A DNA stretch of 64,000 nt from Symbiodinium sp. CCMP2592 (GCA_905221615.1 CAJNDT010005923.1:415064-479063), one strand, 5' to 3'; counted from the stretch's first letter, positions 21,241 through 30,448 are shown. The notes: generated from the letters alone by a model not told the origin. A program made the numbers and translations.

Positions 21241-21350
21241 ACCCTAAGGGTCCATGTACTCATACAGTATATACATTGGCATTAATGTAGTCCCTATATA
21301 GGTACTTTGGGGCTCATGTATCACTATATGGGTACATGGACCCTTAGGGT
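21241..21350. repeat. PAL-C palindromic element, copy 4
   Basis: ACCCTAAGGGTCCATGTACT to GTACATGGACCCTTAGGGT. Nearly identical in the middle to copy 3 (TAATGTAGTCCCTATATAGG). Confidence 0.95.
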
Positions 21351-21398
21351 TATAGCATGCTTATAGGAACCCTTGTAGCAGTCGCTGCATGTCTCATG

Positions 21399-21438
21399 CA
21401 TACACACACACACATAAACTTATGGATACATACATACT
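21399..21438. repeat. (CA)n/(CATA)n short tract
   Basis: ACACACACACA followed by GGATACATACATAC. Confidence 0.75.
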
Positions 21439-21609
21439 ATAGGTCCTTCCTGAGGGAAGGACAAAGGAGACCTTAGTGTAGGGAACCCTTTACAAGGCAC
21501 CGACATGAAGCCTGCAAGCTTATCGCCCCTGGAAGCCAGCACTGCTGCAGTGGCCAATGCTGATAGCGCCTCAGGGTTCAGGTTTTTTAGCGGCTATACC
21601 GTGTATAAG

Positions 21610-21690
21610 CCTGAATAACCTACCATTTTAGGGTTCCTTATCATGTTTTGTTTTATATAAGTCCTCAAAAGGTAGGTCCCTCAGGGTTCA
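21610..21690. repeat. PAL-O element, copy 2
   Basis: CTGAATAACCTACCATTTTA to CAAAAGGTAGGTCCCTCAGG. A TCAGGGTTCAGG direct repeat lies just outside on both sides (21571, 21680). Confidence 0.8.
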
Positions 21691-21716
21691 GGTAGGTGTT
21701 TAATAGTTTATCTAAT

Positions 21717-21795
21717 TACCCAGAGGCTCCATAGTAGTTCCTTTTAGAAACCTATAAGCTAATCCCAGAAAAGAACTACTATGCAGCCTATGGGT
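21717..21795. repeat. PAL-B palindromic element, copy 2
   Basis: TACCCAGAGGCTCCATAGTA to TACTATGCAGCCTATGGGTA, 79 bp with a shortened loop. Confidence 0.88.
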
Positions 21796-22233
21796 AGGGA
21801 GTTGAGACTTATAAGGTGTAGCGTTTGGGGGTTTGTTCGGATTTAGGGTTCAATTAGAGGTTTTGGGGTTTGGGGTTTTGCACCACTGCGCTCTGTCGAA
21901 AGATGCTTCGTCGTCAAGTATTCAGGCCTGTCTTCACGAATATTTGGGCTTCGCTATCGGAATCAGATTTTTGTTCATATATCATGAAGCTCATGGTTAT
22001 GCTTGGACCCCAAGCCCTATACTTACCAAAAACCTACACACCTATGCTATGAAGAACTAGGTGTCCCGTGCTGGAACGCCTGACCGGCTAGGGTCCCATT
22101 CTGATTCAGGTTCCATGGTCAGGTAAGCGTACTAACATGCGTCTTAGACGTCACGAGAGCTTCAAATGGACCTGCCCCCCGGTGGGTCTAGGATTCGGGG
22201 TCAACAGGATCTTATAGCTTTGTAGATAGAATT
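21796..22233. other. unassigned unique sequence
   Basis: Two overlapping + frames at 21833-22060 read through a telomere-like patch. No reliable splice sites. Confidence 0.35.
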
Positions 22234-22473
22234 TTGGATTCGGACATTAGAGTAGAGTGTGAGGCCTGCAGATGTAAAGCTTCTCCACAAGAAGCTGTGA
22301 CGACAAAGGGGCACGAAGAACCATGCGGTTCCAGGGCAGTAACCCATAGTATTCATAGGCTGAATCCAAGCACGAGATCTCGAATAAATCTTATCGCGGC
22401 TGCTATTCACGACGGATCGCAAACCACCTGGGAGGCTCATGTACACTTTATAGGTATAGGCCGGTATAGGTGA
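22234..22473 (+). CDS. candidate exon, unknown Cys-containing protein
   Basis: An 80-codon open frame with balanced composition: VECEACRCKASPQEAVTTKG, then a Ser/Arg-rich and an AAIHDG segment. It opens without an ATG, so it would have to be internal. A minus frame over the same bases is also open (22201-22446). I do not recognise it. Confidence 0.25.
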   Translation: MDSDIRVECEACRCKASPQEAVTTKGHEEPCGSRAVTHSIHRLNPSTRSRINLIAAAIHDGSQTTWEAHVHFIGIGRYR

Positions 22474-22636
22474 ATGAAGCCGCAGTCAGCTACCTTACAT
22501 AGCTAGAGCTACGTGTACTTGCCCATATAAGCCGAAATGGGCCGAAGCCCTATACTCCCCACGACTTCAAGGCCCCCCCCCAACCTCAAGTCAGCCTCAA
22601 CCCTCGCCCTCTCAAGAGCCTAAAACCATGAAACCC

Positions 22637-22860
22637 CTACTGCCCGGGACCCTGAGACACCCATTTGCTGCCTTTGCCGGAGGCGGCCCCCGCTGGACCG
22701 TGCCGCACGGCACTGGGGCAGATGGGGCAGGTGCCGGCGGCAAAAGGGCATTCATGGGCGTCGAGGTTGTCGGATTTAGACACCAGAATTTCGCACATCC
22801 GTCGAATGGTCAGGTGCCACGGTCGCAGGGTCTCGGGGGTTGAAATGTGTAGGCTTTCGC
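22637..22860 (-). CDS. candidate exon, TRAF-type zinc-finger-like
   Basis: The minus frame ends at TAG 22637. It reads LRPWHLTIRRMCEILVSKSD, then a segment with H-x-CPF-x4-CPIC spacing (AHECPFAAGTCPIC). A His followed by two closely spaced Cys pairs is typical of TRAF-type zinc fingers, which bind protein partners. Only one finger is visible, and its second His (AVRHG) is tentative. GC is higher than in the flanks. A longer + frame (22665-23072) overlaps and is Gly/Leu-rich. The upstream acceptor is not clear. Confidence 0.38.
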
Positions 22861-23358
22861 ATTTTGGTGTGTTGGGTTTCGGCTTCTTCCTGGCCGCGGC
22901 TAGGTGCTTAGAGTGGGGGTTGAGCTTCGGGCTAGCGGCTAGGGGGGATACAGCTCTGAGAGGAACAGGTACCTTGCACAAAGTGCGTGTGCTGCATCTA
23001 TCGAGGCTTACGGTTACTGGGTCCAGCTTTGCCGATTGGGGCTTCGGGCTTTCATGTTTGGGGCCGTATTAGTGTTTAAAGCTTTAGCTTGAAAGCTCCG
23101 GAAGCCAGGCACTGATTGTTTACGTTGCCGTTACGGTGTACACAGTTTTGACGTTTAGGGCTTAGAATTTGCGGCTTCAGGTTTATAGGGTTTAGGGGGT
23201 TCACGTCTTCAGATGCCACCCACCCCTGCATCCTTGGACGGGAATGGCTGCGAGGAGAGGAACTCCGCCACTTGCGGACAAATCGGTTTGACTATCCTAC
23301 AGTGGCCTCCACAAGTATCAAAGCTTGGTTGGGGATCTAGCATCGTATCATTATACAG
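22861..23358. other. spacer, some telomere-like words
   Basis: GGGTTTAGG words at 23150-23200. No exon supported beyond the extension of frames from 22.8 kb. Confidence 0.4.
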
Positions 23359-23410
23359 AGATATACTGAACCCTAGAAAATAGTATCACGAACTAATAAA
23401 ATATGGGGTC
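23359..23410. repeat. 52-bp direct repeat, unit 1
   Basis: Identical to 23557-23608 except for one C/T change. Begins AGATATACTGAACCCTAGAA and ends ATGGGGTC. Confidence 0.95.
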
Positions 23411-23416
23411 TATATT

Positions 23417-23530
23417 CCCTATAGTCTCCATTGTAGTTCCTTTTTCTGGTTAACCAAAAACTCTATTATAGGATCCTAACCATAGAGCTGGTTAACCCCA
23501 AAAAAGGAACTACAATGGAGACTATAGGTA
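23417..23530. repeat. PAL-A palindromic element, copy 5
   Basis: CCCTATAGTCTCCATTGTAG to CAATGGAGACTATAGGTA, with TATAGGATCCTAACC at the centre. It sits within the first unit of a local tandem duplication. Confidence 0.95.
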
Positions 23531-23556
23531 ATATCATCATAACCATAGTATCTTAC

Positions 23557-23608
23557 AGATATACTGAACCCTAGAAAATAGTATCATGAACTAATAAAAT
23601 ATGGGGTC
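23557..23608. repeat. 52-bp direct repeat, unit 2
   Basis: Second copy of 23359-23410. It is followed by GAATATCATCATAA, which in unit 1 occurs only after the PAL-A insertion. Confidence 0.95.
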
Positions 23609-24191
23609 ATTATGAATATCATCATAATCAGCCACAGCTATGCCCGAGATGCTAAACAACAGCCTGCCAGCCGGCTCGAGGGTTTTATGGAGGGAACACG
23701 GGTCCAGGGCTTTGGCTTGGTTTAGGCTTTTGGGCTAACAGGGCTTAGGGTTTAGGGCTTTGGCTTGTTTTGGGCTTCAGGGTTTACGGCTAATAGGGTT
23801 TAGGATTCAGGGCTTTGGCCTGGTTTAAGGTTTAGGGTCTAGAGTTTAGTGCTAATAGGGTTTAGCGTTTAGGGCTTTGGCTTGGTTTGGCGGTTTGGCA
23901 TTGACAAACCGGCTTGCTCCTCACACAGTCCCGAAGAATAGCATGCTTTCCAACTTCAGGCAAACTGGTCGCTCGATTTTTGAATTTGGATACCTACATT
24001 CCCCTGAAGCCTCATTCGTGAGCACTGGACGCTGCTGAACCCCAACCCCCACACCTCAAGAAAGCAGTCACTTCGCCGGGCACAGAGTGTGCGTGGGTGT
24101 ACGCCACTCCGCGTACGTAACTCTCTCCCCCGAACCCTGGACCAAGAGTCTGGAGAAGCGAAACCTTTTTGAATGAATCACTTGACTGTGG
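23609..24191. other. TTTAGGG-like patch and spacer
   Basis: 23715-23900 contains a period of roughly 60 bp: GGTTTAGGGCTTTGGCTTGG repeated three to four times with GCTAATAGGGTTTAGG between. The rest is unassigned. Confidence 0.6.
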
Positions 24192-24328
24192 TACTTGGAG
24201 GGTCGGGGGACTTAGTAAGTAGGTAGTAAGTAGACTTATAAGTACCCTAAAAGGGACCCTAATTGGGGTTATGGTACTTTATAAGTCCCTAAAATAACCA
24301 GTTACTAAGTCCCCCGACCCTCCAAGTA
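24192..24328. repeat. PAL-F palindromic element, copy 2
   Basis: TACTTGGAGGGTCGGGGGAC to GTCCCCCGACCCTCCAAGTA. Terminal 20 bp are perfect reverse complements. Confidence 0.97.
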
Positions 24329-24495
24329 ACCCCATACGCCTCGAGTTTAAAGAGACCTGGGACCCGTGAACGAAAACAACACGCAGCAAATCGCCGAAGA
24401 TCCCGTCAAACCCGGACTCAGAAGAAGGAATCGAAACCCAAAGAGAAGCCGACGATTTCAGACACACACCTAATGTAAGGACTCTATGGCAATAC

Positions 24496-24609
24496 TACTT
24501 GGAGGGGTTCATGAGTAGTTATAAGTGGGGTCATAAGTTCTCCAATATGTAATAAGTATAGTTATCCTACTTATAACCCTACTTATAACTCCCCATGAAC
24601 CTCCAAGTA
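24496..24609. repeat. PAL-G palindromic element, copy 2
   Basis: TACTTGGAGGGGTTCATGAG to CCCATGAACCTCCAAGTA. Confidence 0.93.
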
Positions 24610-24686
24610 TTGCTGAAGATCAGGCCCCGAGACCTATAGTACGCCCTGCGAGTTCAGGATGTTCAGGGCTAAGGATTTCAGTGTTT

Positions 24687-24866
24687 ACCTAACAACCTAC
24701 CTTTTTTAGGTTCCCTAATATGATTTATTTACTAGGATACCCAGTAACCTAAGAATAAAAAGGCCTCTCTTTTTGGTATTGGGTAACTTTATAAGGAACC
24801 TAGGACTACAAAAAGGGAATAAGGGTACTACTGGGCATCCTAGCTTACATCAGTCCTTAAAAAGGC
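24687..24866. repeat. PAL-O-like remnant, rearranged
   Basis: AACCTACCTTTTTTAGGTTC at 24693 and CCTTAAAAAGGCAG at the right, with GGGTAACTT and GGTACTACTGGG words between. It may be an O copy carrying other debris. Confidence 0.45.
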
Positions 24867-24959
24867 AGCCCTTGATGCCCCAAAAAGCCTCAACACCCAA
24901 GCACCCAAACCCCTCAGCCCTCAAAAGCCGAAAAAACCCTGCGCCTGAACCCTTCGTAA

Positions 24960-25750
24960 GCACCAAAACGCCGAGATGTACCCTAACCCCTAAACCCTAA
25001 ACCCCTAGCCGCAATTAAACCCCAAAGCCCTAGAGCTCTAAACCCCAAACCCTAAACCCGAATCGCAAACTCCAAACCCTAAACTCGAAACCCGAAACTC
25101 CTAAACTCTGACCCCTTAGCCCTGAAACCCTAAACCCTCAACCCCAAACCCGAAACCCTCAAACCTCAACAAACCCTTAGAACTCTGAAAGGAACCCGTA
25201 TTAAAGAAAGCCAATTTGGGTACCCTTAGGGCTTCTTATACCCCCAACAAGCCTATACCCTCAAGCCCAAGCCCCAAACCCTAAAGCCTTATCCCTCAAC
25301 CCCAAACCTCAACCCTAAATCCTCACCCAGAGGGACAAAGTACTCCCTATTATATGACTTTAGGGCGCTTTTAGGTATCAAAAACCTTAACTAAGAGCTA
25401 CTTGGGCCCTTACCCCAAGGCTCAAAATGGCCCAAAAGCCTTATACAAGATGATCCTTGAGGCCGAAAAGCCTTAAAATATGAGTCCTTAGAGCCTTAGG
25501 ATTAGGGTTAGACCCAAACCCTAAACCCTAAACCCTAACCCTAAACCCTAAACCCAAACCCTTAAACCCCAAACCCGCATAACCCTGAAAGGAACCCTTA
25601 AAGAAACCCTATTTGAGTACCCTTAGGGCTAGAGCCTTAGGGTTAGGGTTAGACCTAAACCCTAAACCCAAAAAGCCTAAACCCTAAACCCTAAACCCAA
25701 AAAGCCTAAATCCTATAAATCCTAAACCCTAAACCCAAAAAGCCGAGATG
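24960..25750 (-). repeat. large CCCTAAA-like patch with internal duplication
   Basis: About 790 bp of degenerate C-strand telomere-like words, the longest patch here. A roughly 50-bp unit (CTGAAAGGAACCC...GTACCCTTAGGGCT) occurs at 25183 and 25581. An AGAGCCTTAGG...TTAGGGTTAGAC unit occurs at about 25490 and 25631. 25510-25560 and 25655-25740 are nearly perfect CCCTAAA. Confidence 0.8.
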
Positions 25751-26615
25751 TCGGCCGAAGGTCGACGACCGGAGCCTCCTCGGGGGTGCCGCCCTCATCG
25801 GGCCAAAGGCAGTCCTCAGTTTGCCTAAAGGGTGCAAGGAACCGTAGGGTTTAATGGTTTGGGGTTTAGGCGTTTAGGGTGTAGGGTTATAGGGTTTAAG
25901 GGTTTAGGGGTTCAGGGGTTTAGGGTTCAGGGGTTTAGGGTAAAGTTTGGGGTTTGTTTTAGGGCCTTAAGGTTTTTGAATTTATTTGGGGCGCCGGGCT
26001 GTTGCGATTGACTGTTTGGGCTTTTGGGGTTTACTTCGCTCGTCTGTGGGAGAATGGTGCTTCAGGTTGGATCTCGGCCTATGTTTCAACTGTTGGTGTT
26101 GGTGCAAGGCTAGGGCGATGAGGGTAAAGGGCTTCGTGGTTTAGCGCTGCTTGCAGGATCTTCTCTTTAGGCCTTTTAAGAGGCATAGTGCGGTGTGAAA
26201 GCGTGCAGTTTGAAGAGGACTGGGAGAAAAGGCGTGCCTAAGTCTGTTGATGGCGAGGGCCATGGGCACTTCTGTGAATGCGCTTTGCGGCCTGAAGGGT
26301 CCGGTGTGTGTGGATGTAGTTTTGTGTTCTGGGTCTGGTTGTTGACATCGTAATCTCGCATAGTTTTGCTATTTGATGACAGCTTTTGTAGGATTTGGGG
26401 ATTCCTGGTTTGTGAAGGTTGAAGTGTTCGCAGGATGTGTAGCGAAGGCTGGTTGCTTCAATGTAGAGAGATTCGAAAACTTCTGCAGTTTCAAGGATTA
26501 GGGTTTCCGAGGATGAGGCTCTTCCCTAAACCCTAAACCCTAAATCCTAAACCCTTCTTTAGCATGGGAAGGTTCCGATTCATGGCAAAAGCTGAGGGAT
26601 GCAGTTGCAAGGTTG
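25751..26615. other. G-strand telomere-like patch then unique sequence
   Basis: 25850-25990 is GGGTTTAGG-rich, in the opposite orientation to the preceding patch. A minus ATG frame at 26176-26361 (61 codons) is Pro/Thr/His-rich and unsupported. A short CCCTAAA run lies at 26526-26556. Confidence 0.4.
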
Positions 26616-26737
26616 ATGGGAGGCCGAAAGGGGGGTTTAAGATTCTTGGGGTAGGGATTCCTTAATATGAATCCTATTATAGGAACCCTAATCCCTACTA
26701 AACCCCCCATAGGCTAAAACCCCTTTGGGCCTCCCAT
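26616..26737. repeat. PAL-N palindromic element, copy 2
   Basis: ATGGGAGGCCGAAAGGGGGG to CCCCTTTGGGCCTCCCAT. Middle nearly identical to copy 1. Confidence 0.93.
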
Positions 26738-26792
26738 GACAAGTTCTGGCCTCGAGGTCCTTCCTATGTGGAGCGGCAAGCGGTTTGGGAAG

Positions 26793-26902
26793 CCCAAAGG
26801 CTCCATGGACCTCTATGGTAGCTACTTAAGCTTTAAGGGGGTCCCTACATAGGTACTTTAAGGCCTGATTATAGACTATATGGGTACATGGGGCCTTAGG
26901 GA
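26793..26902. repeat. PAL-C palindromic element, copy 5
   Basis: CCCAAAGGCTCCATGGACCT to GGGTACATGGGGCCTTAGGG (CCCAAAGGCTCC variant). Confidence 0.9.
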
Positions 26903-26988
26903 AGGGGATCCCGTGCACGGATACATAGCAGCCTCCAGCCCCCAATGCCACCCCTCCCCTGAATCCTCAACCCGAAACTTCCCCTATA

Positions 26989-27179
26989 GGGCTCCAGTTA
27001 CTTAAACTACTATTTGCTTAAGAACCACCCAAAAAGTAAAAATAATAATCCCTATATTACCACCATAAGGAATATATTTTTTATTTTTTGGGGGTTCTTA
27101 AGCAAATAGTAGTAAAGAGTAGGTTACCAACCATATGTCATACACACCAGCAACGCAGTCTTCAGGTAATTGGAGCCCT
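26989..27179. repeat. nested pair: PAL-P with inner palindrome
   Basis: Outer ends GGGCTCCAGTTAC and GTAATTGGAGCCC. An inner palindrome (27007-27113) begins CTACTATTTGCTTAAGAACC and ends with its complement GGTTCTTAAGCAAATAGTAG, perfect over 20 bp. The inner element is younger than the outer. Confidence 0.88.
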
Positions 27180-27969
27180 AAACTTCCCTAAACCCCAAAG
27201 CCTAAACCTAGGGTTTAGGGTTTAGGGTTTGGGGTTAAATTACCCTAAACCCATGTAACTTATATGTCTTAGTCATACCTCCGTGGTCCGTGGCAACCTG
27301 CAGCTTTAAACGACAGTCTCAGAAACACCCTAAGCGCCTGTCCCATCCCTGCCGTCTTAAAAGAAGTAGAAAGTGGTTTTGAGGTAAGTTATACTGGAAT
27401 ACTAGCTCGAATAGGAACCCTAAGAAAAAAGCGACGGCTCTTATGTTACCGGCATTGCCCTTTCAGATGTGCTCAGATCTGGACGCTCGGGTGCTCAAAG
27501 AGAAACTGCTTATCCTGCTGACGACTCTGCGATAGTTTCGGCTTGAAGGTATCCGGAGCTCCCTGCATAAACCCTAGAACCTAACTCGTTGCATTTCAGC
27601 ACTTTCAACGGTCGTCGGATGCGGCCAAGGGGGGAAAGTTTAGAAAGCCGGAATGCGCAGACCGCCTGAACCAACAAATATAAAGCCAAAACTTAAACTC
27701 CATACCCTAAACTTAAACCCTAATCCCCAAAACCTACTGCGGGTCGAGAATAGACTCTGTGATGAAACGCATCTGAATGTGGGCTTCTTAGCGATGGCAT
27801 AGGAGCCTTCATTATTGGGACTCGTTTGCATCTGGGGGGGCCTTGTTGATTGTCGGGGCTTTATGCCGCTGCTGATTAAAGACTGATACAAATACAGGGC
27901 CTTCATAACTAGAATGGGCTTTACAGTGGTTTTGTAGAGAAACCTAGGTCTTACTTACACAATCCATTA
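27180..27969. other. unique sequence with ATG frame on -
   Basis: CCCTAAACC and TTTAGGG words converge at 27188-27240. On -, an ATG at 27906 opens 88 codons; the first 58 (MKALYLYQSLISSGIKPRQS...) look protein-like, the remainder reads telomere-like words. A first exon is possible but unproven. Confidence 0.3.
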
Positions 27970-28015
27970 TATAAGGGCCTTAGTCATTAGAATATGGTTT
28001 TCGGGTATATTCTAT
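27970..28015. repeat. PAL-K fragment
   Basis: TATAAGGGCCTTAGTCATTA and GAATATGGTTTTCGGG match only the left half of PAL-K. Confidence 0.65.
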
Positions 28016-28182
28016 GAACTCCGGGGAGCTCGAGGAATTCAGGTCTGGGGGGTTTGTTTGCCGAGTTTTGCAGTTTAGGAGCGTGGGAGTTGGGCTGTCT
28101 TGGCTTTTGAAGTTTAAGTGGGGTTCAGGGTTTAGGATGTAACTGAAGCCTTAGCCCCAAGCTCCTAAACTCATATGGCTCG

Positions 28183-28337
28183 TAATGTAGGGGCCTAAGT
28201 ACGGTTTAGGGTTTAGGGTTTAGGGTTTAGGGTTTAGGGTTTAGGGTTTAGGGAATGGGGTTTCGGGGGCCATTATACAATAGATGTAACAAGGAACCCC
28301 CCAAATGGTATTGGTCATTGTCTAGGCCACTATATTA
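28183..28337. repeat. PAL-K element interrupted by telomere repeats
   Basis: Left arm TAATGTAGGGGCCTAAGTA; right arm CATTGTCTAGGCCACTATATTA after GGTTTCGGGGGCCATTATA and GGAACCCCCCAAAT. Seven perfect TTTAGGG units replace the normal left shoulder. Confidence 0.88.
28205..28253 (+). repeat. (TTTAGGG)7 perfect array inside PAL-K
   Basis: Forty-nine bases of uninterrupted TTTAGGG, unlike the decayed patches elsewhere, placed inside a mobile-element copy. Confidence 0.97.
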
Positions 28338-28354
28338 CACACTAGAACGACCTT

Positions 28355-28370
28355 CTTGAGCCAAAATGGC
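28355..28370 (-). other. 16-nt dinoflagellate spliced-leader-like match
   Basis: On -, GCCATTTTGGCTCAAG equals the last 16 of the 22 nt of the dinoflagellate spliced leader as I remember it. The CCAAAATGG part also aligns with a mutated PAL-J terminus (CCGAAAATGG), so the match may be partly accidental. The leader gene's donor GT does not follow, so this would be a relic, not a leader gene. Confidence 0.35.
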
Positions 28371-28459
28371 GGACCCCAATATAGCACCCCAAAATAGTAG
28401 GATCCGTATTATAAGGATCCCAAAGTAAAGCACCCCTAGTTTTCGGAAATTGCCATATG
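28361..28459. repeat. PAL-J element, left end replaced, copy 4
   Basis: CAATATAGCACCCCAAAATA, GTAGGATCCGTATTATAAGG and right end TTTTCGGAAATTGCCATATG. The expected left terminus CATATGG...TTTCC is absent. Confidence 0.85.
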
Positions 28460-28551
28460 AAGCCGCAACCTCAAAAACTTAAACCCCAAACCCTAAACCC
28501 TAAACCCCAAACCCTCAACCCTAAACCCTAAACTCCTAATCCCCTAAGCCC

Positions 28552-28655
28552 TACCTACAATCTCCATTGTAGTTCCTTATGTTGGTTTAACCAAATACAC
28601 AACTAGGATCCTATAAGGTAACCCTAAAAGAGAACAAAAATGGAGACTATAGGTA
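28552..28655. repeat. PAL-A palindromic element, copy 6
   Basis: TACCTACAATCTCCATTGTA to AAAAATGGAGACTATAGGTA, with TAGGATCCTATAAGGTAACC at the centre. Confidence 0.9.
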
Positions 28656-29251
28656 AACCTTCATTTGTGTTGCCAGCCTGGCCTCCGGAGTGGTCGGAGC
28701 AGTGTCCGGCGCATGGTGGAAATGAATCTGGAAAGAATGGCACAACGGCGTGGGGTTTAGGTTTTCGGATTTAGGGTCTAAGGTCTAAGGTTGAGGGTTT
28801 AAGTTTCAGGGTTTAGGATTTAAGTTTTAGGCTTTAGGTTTGAGGGTTGACGGTTTAAAGTTTAGGTTTTAGGGTTTAGGGCTTAGAAAGTTTAGGGCTT
28901 TCGGTTTAGGGTTTAGAACATGGCTCCCAGCAGCTGTTACGGCGGTTTCGGGCTTAGAGATGGCTAAATGCAAGTATTAATCAACCGTTACAGGGGAGTT
29001 TTAGGGAAGCTTCGGAAAGGACCCCCCCCCAGGAAGGTAACCCCAAGTTTTGAAACCTCTGCCGCCCGGGATTTTGTTTTCATCGAAACTGCGGCGTGAA
29101 AACTGCGGCGATATGGCCACAGATATGGCCACAGAATCTTCCAAGCCTCAGTCTTACTTGACCGTTCAAGCTTGATGTATCGAGCTTAGGGTTTGGCACA
29201 CAGGTCTGCAGTCCGATCCATGTTGAAGAGGGGTTTGCAGCCGGAGACTAC
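28656..29251. other. TTTAGGG-like patch and unique sequence
   Basis: 28745-28920 is G-strand telomere-like. At 29085-29140 short tandem words occur (AACTGCGGCG twice, GATATGGCCACA twice). No gene seen. Confidence 0.5.
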
Positions 29252-29340
29252 CCCTAAGACTCCAAGTATACACATAGTACCTACTTTGGGGTCTAAAGTC
29301 TATAAATGCTACCTACTTTGGGCTATTTGGAGTCTTAGGG
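29252..29340. repeat. PAL-R palindromic element, copy 1
   Basis: CCCTAAGACTCCAAGTATAC to TATTTGGAGTCTTAGGG. The GTACCTACTTTGGGGTCTAA motif is shared with the copy at 31.05 kb. Confidence 0.85.
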
Positions 29341-29498
29341 TACCTTAAAGTGCGTCAGCTCTTTTCCAAAACATTGGCAGTGCAGCTTACGAACTGTCAA
29401 GACTGGCTTCCCATTACCTGCCATCGACACCTGTTAAGAAACCAGCTGTATGCCTAAACACTCGCCTCCGGAGTATGTAACGAAGCAAAAGCCACTAA

Positions 29499-29720
29499 TC
29501 AACAATCACAGCCGCCCAAGATCATCTTCAGCTTTCCGAAGAACCTCAACACCACATATCCGGCTTCAGAGACAGTATAGCCTCTGCTAAAGATCCAGAT
29601 CTTCGAATCTGTCGCCTTCTTGAGCACATCGTCACCCTCCTCGAGCTGCAAGCCAAGGAGTTCGCCGTCACCCGGTCCCTGGCACAGGGATTTGGACCTT
29701 TGTTTAGGCACATTGTCCGC
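29499..29720 (-). CDS. candidate terminal exon, unknown protein
   Basis: On -, possible acceptor ACCAAGCAG precedes 29720 and a phase-0 frame of 73 residues runs to TGA at 29499. It contains a charged segment (LGLQLEEGDDVLKKATDSK) and an aromatic/hydrophobic one (IWIFSRGYTVSEAGYVVLRF), then GKLKMILGGCDC. The ordinary composition and the lack of repeat words in about 220 bp favour coding. No family recognised. A shorter frame could start at the in-frame GTG, but no ATG is present upstream. Confidence 0.38.
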   Translation of the reverse strand, partial: ADNVPKQRSKSLCQGPGDGELLGLQLEEGDDVLKKATDSKIWIFSRGYTVSEAGYVVLRFFGKLKMILGGCDC

Positions 29721-29747
29721 CTGCTTGGTCTATCTTTGGAGTGTAGC

Positions 29748-29857
29748 TCTACAGGTACATGTACCCCTATAGTATATAGCTTGCCCTTGGGGGGGGGGGT
29801 GCAGTAGGGCCAAAGTAGTCAAAAGTAGTATATGCTATATGTGTACCTGGACCCTTG
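29748..29857. repeat. PAL-C-like element, copy 6 (diverged, G11 run)
   Basis: CAGGTACATGTACCCCTATA to ATATGTGTACCTGGACCCTT, with a run of about 11 G near 29789. Confidence 0.7.
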
Positions 29858-30119
29858 CGGCAGGGTTAGGGAGTTCAAGCCGAGGGATGAATGGTCTGTG
29901 CCGAGTTTTAGAACCAAAATGAAAAAACTCATGTACATACATCTGTGTACATGCTACGACACACAGATATCGGCATGCGACTACAAAAAACAGGCATATT
30001 CTGGTCACTGCATGTAGGATTTATGTGGAAGGCTTTGGGCCAGATCTCCGACGAAAGGGCGCCCTAATCCTAAGCCTACCGTGCTATTCATTTGCACCAT
30101 CGCTTCGTGAGCCACAGTC
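29858..30119 (+). other. possible exon abutting PAL-C
   Basis: Just after TTGCGGCAG a + frame reads VREFKPRDEWSVPSFRTKMK and on to TAG near 30015. If real, the acceptor lies at the very end of the palindromic element. A second frame follows to 30119. Not identified. Confidence 0.25.
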
Positions 30120-30255
30120 TACTTGGAGGGCTGGGGGACTTAGTAAGTGGGTAATAAGTAGACTTATAAGTACCCTAAAAGGGACCCTAATTGGGGTTAT
30201 GGTACTTATAAGTCCCTAAAATAACCAGTTACTAAGTCCCCCGACCCTCCAAGTA
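30120..30255. repeat. PAL-F palindromic element, copy 3
   Basis: TACTTGGAGGGCTGGGGGAC to CCCCCGACCCTCCAAGTA. Over 90% alike to the copy at 24192. Confidence 0.96.
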
Positions 30256-30448
30256 GGGTTTCGTGTCATTAGTGTCTTCGGGGTTTTGGCTTTGAAGCGA
30301 AGTGCAGGGTTTAGGGCTTTGCGGACTGAGGGCTTAAGGCTGTAGAGTGCTAGGAGTATGGACTAGCTGCGTATAGCATTGTAACTGGCTTCAAGGAAGG
30401 AACAATGAATCCAGAAAGGGGCATAACAATCTTAAAAGAGACTTTGCG

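Noticed and set aside
23359..23608. CRISPR-like direct repeats
   Set aside because: Only two units of 52 bp, with a palindromic element between them and no spacers or cas genes.
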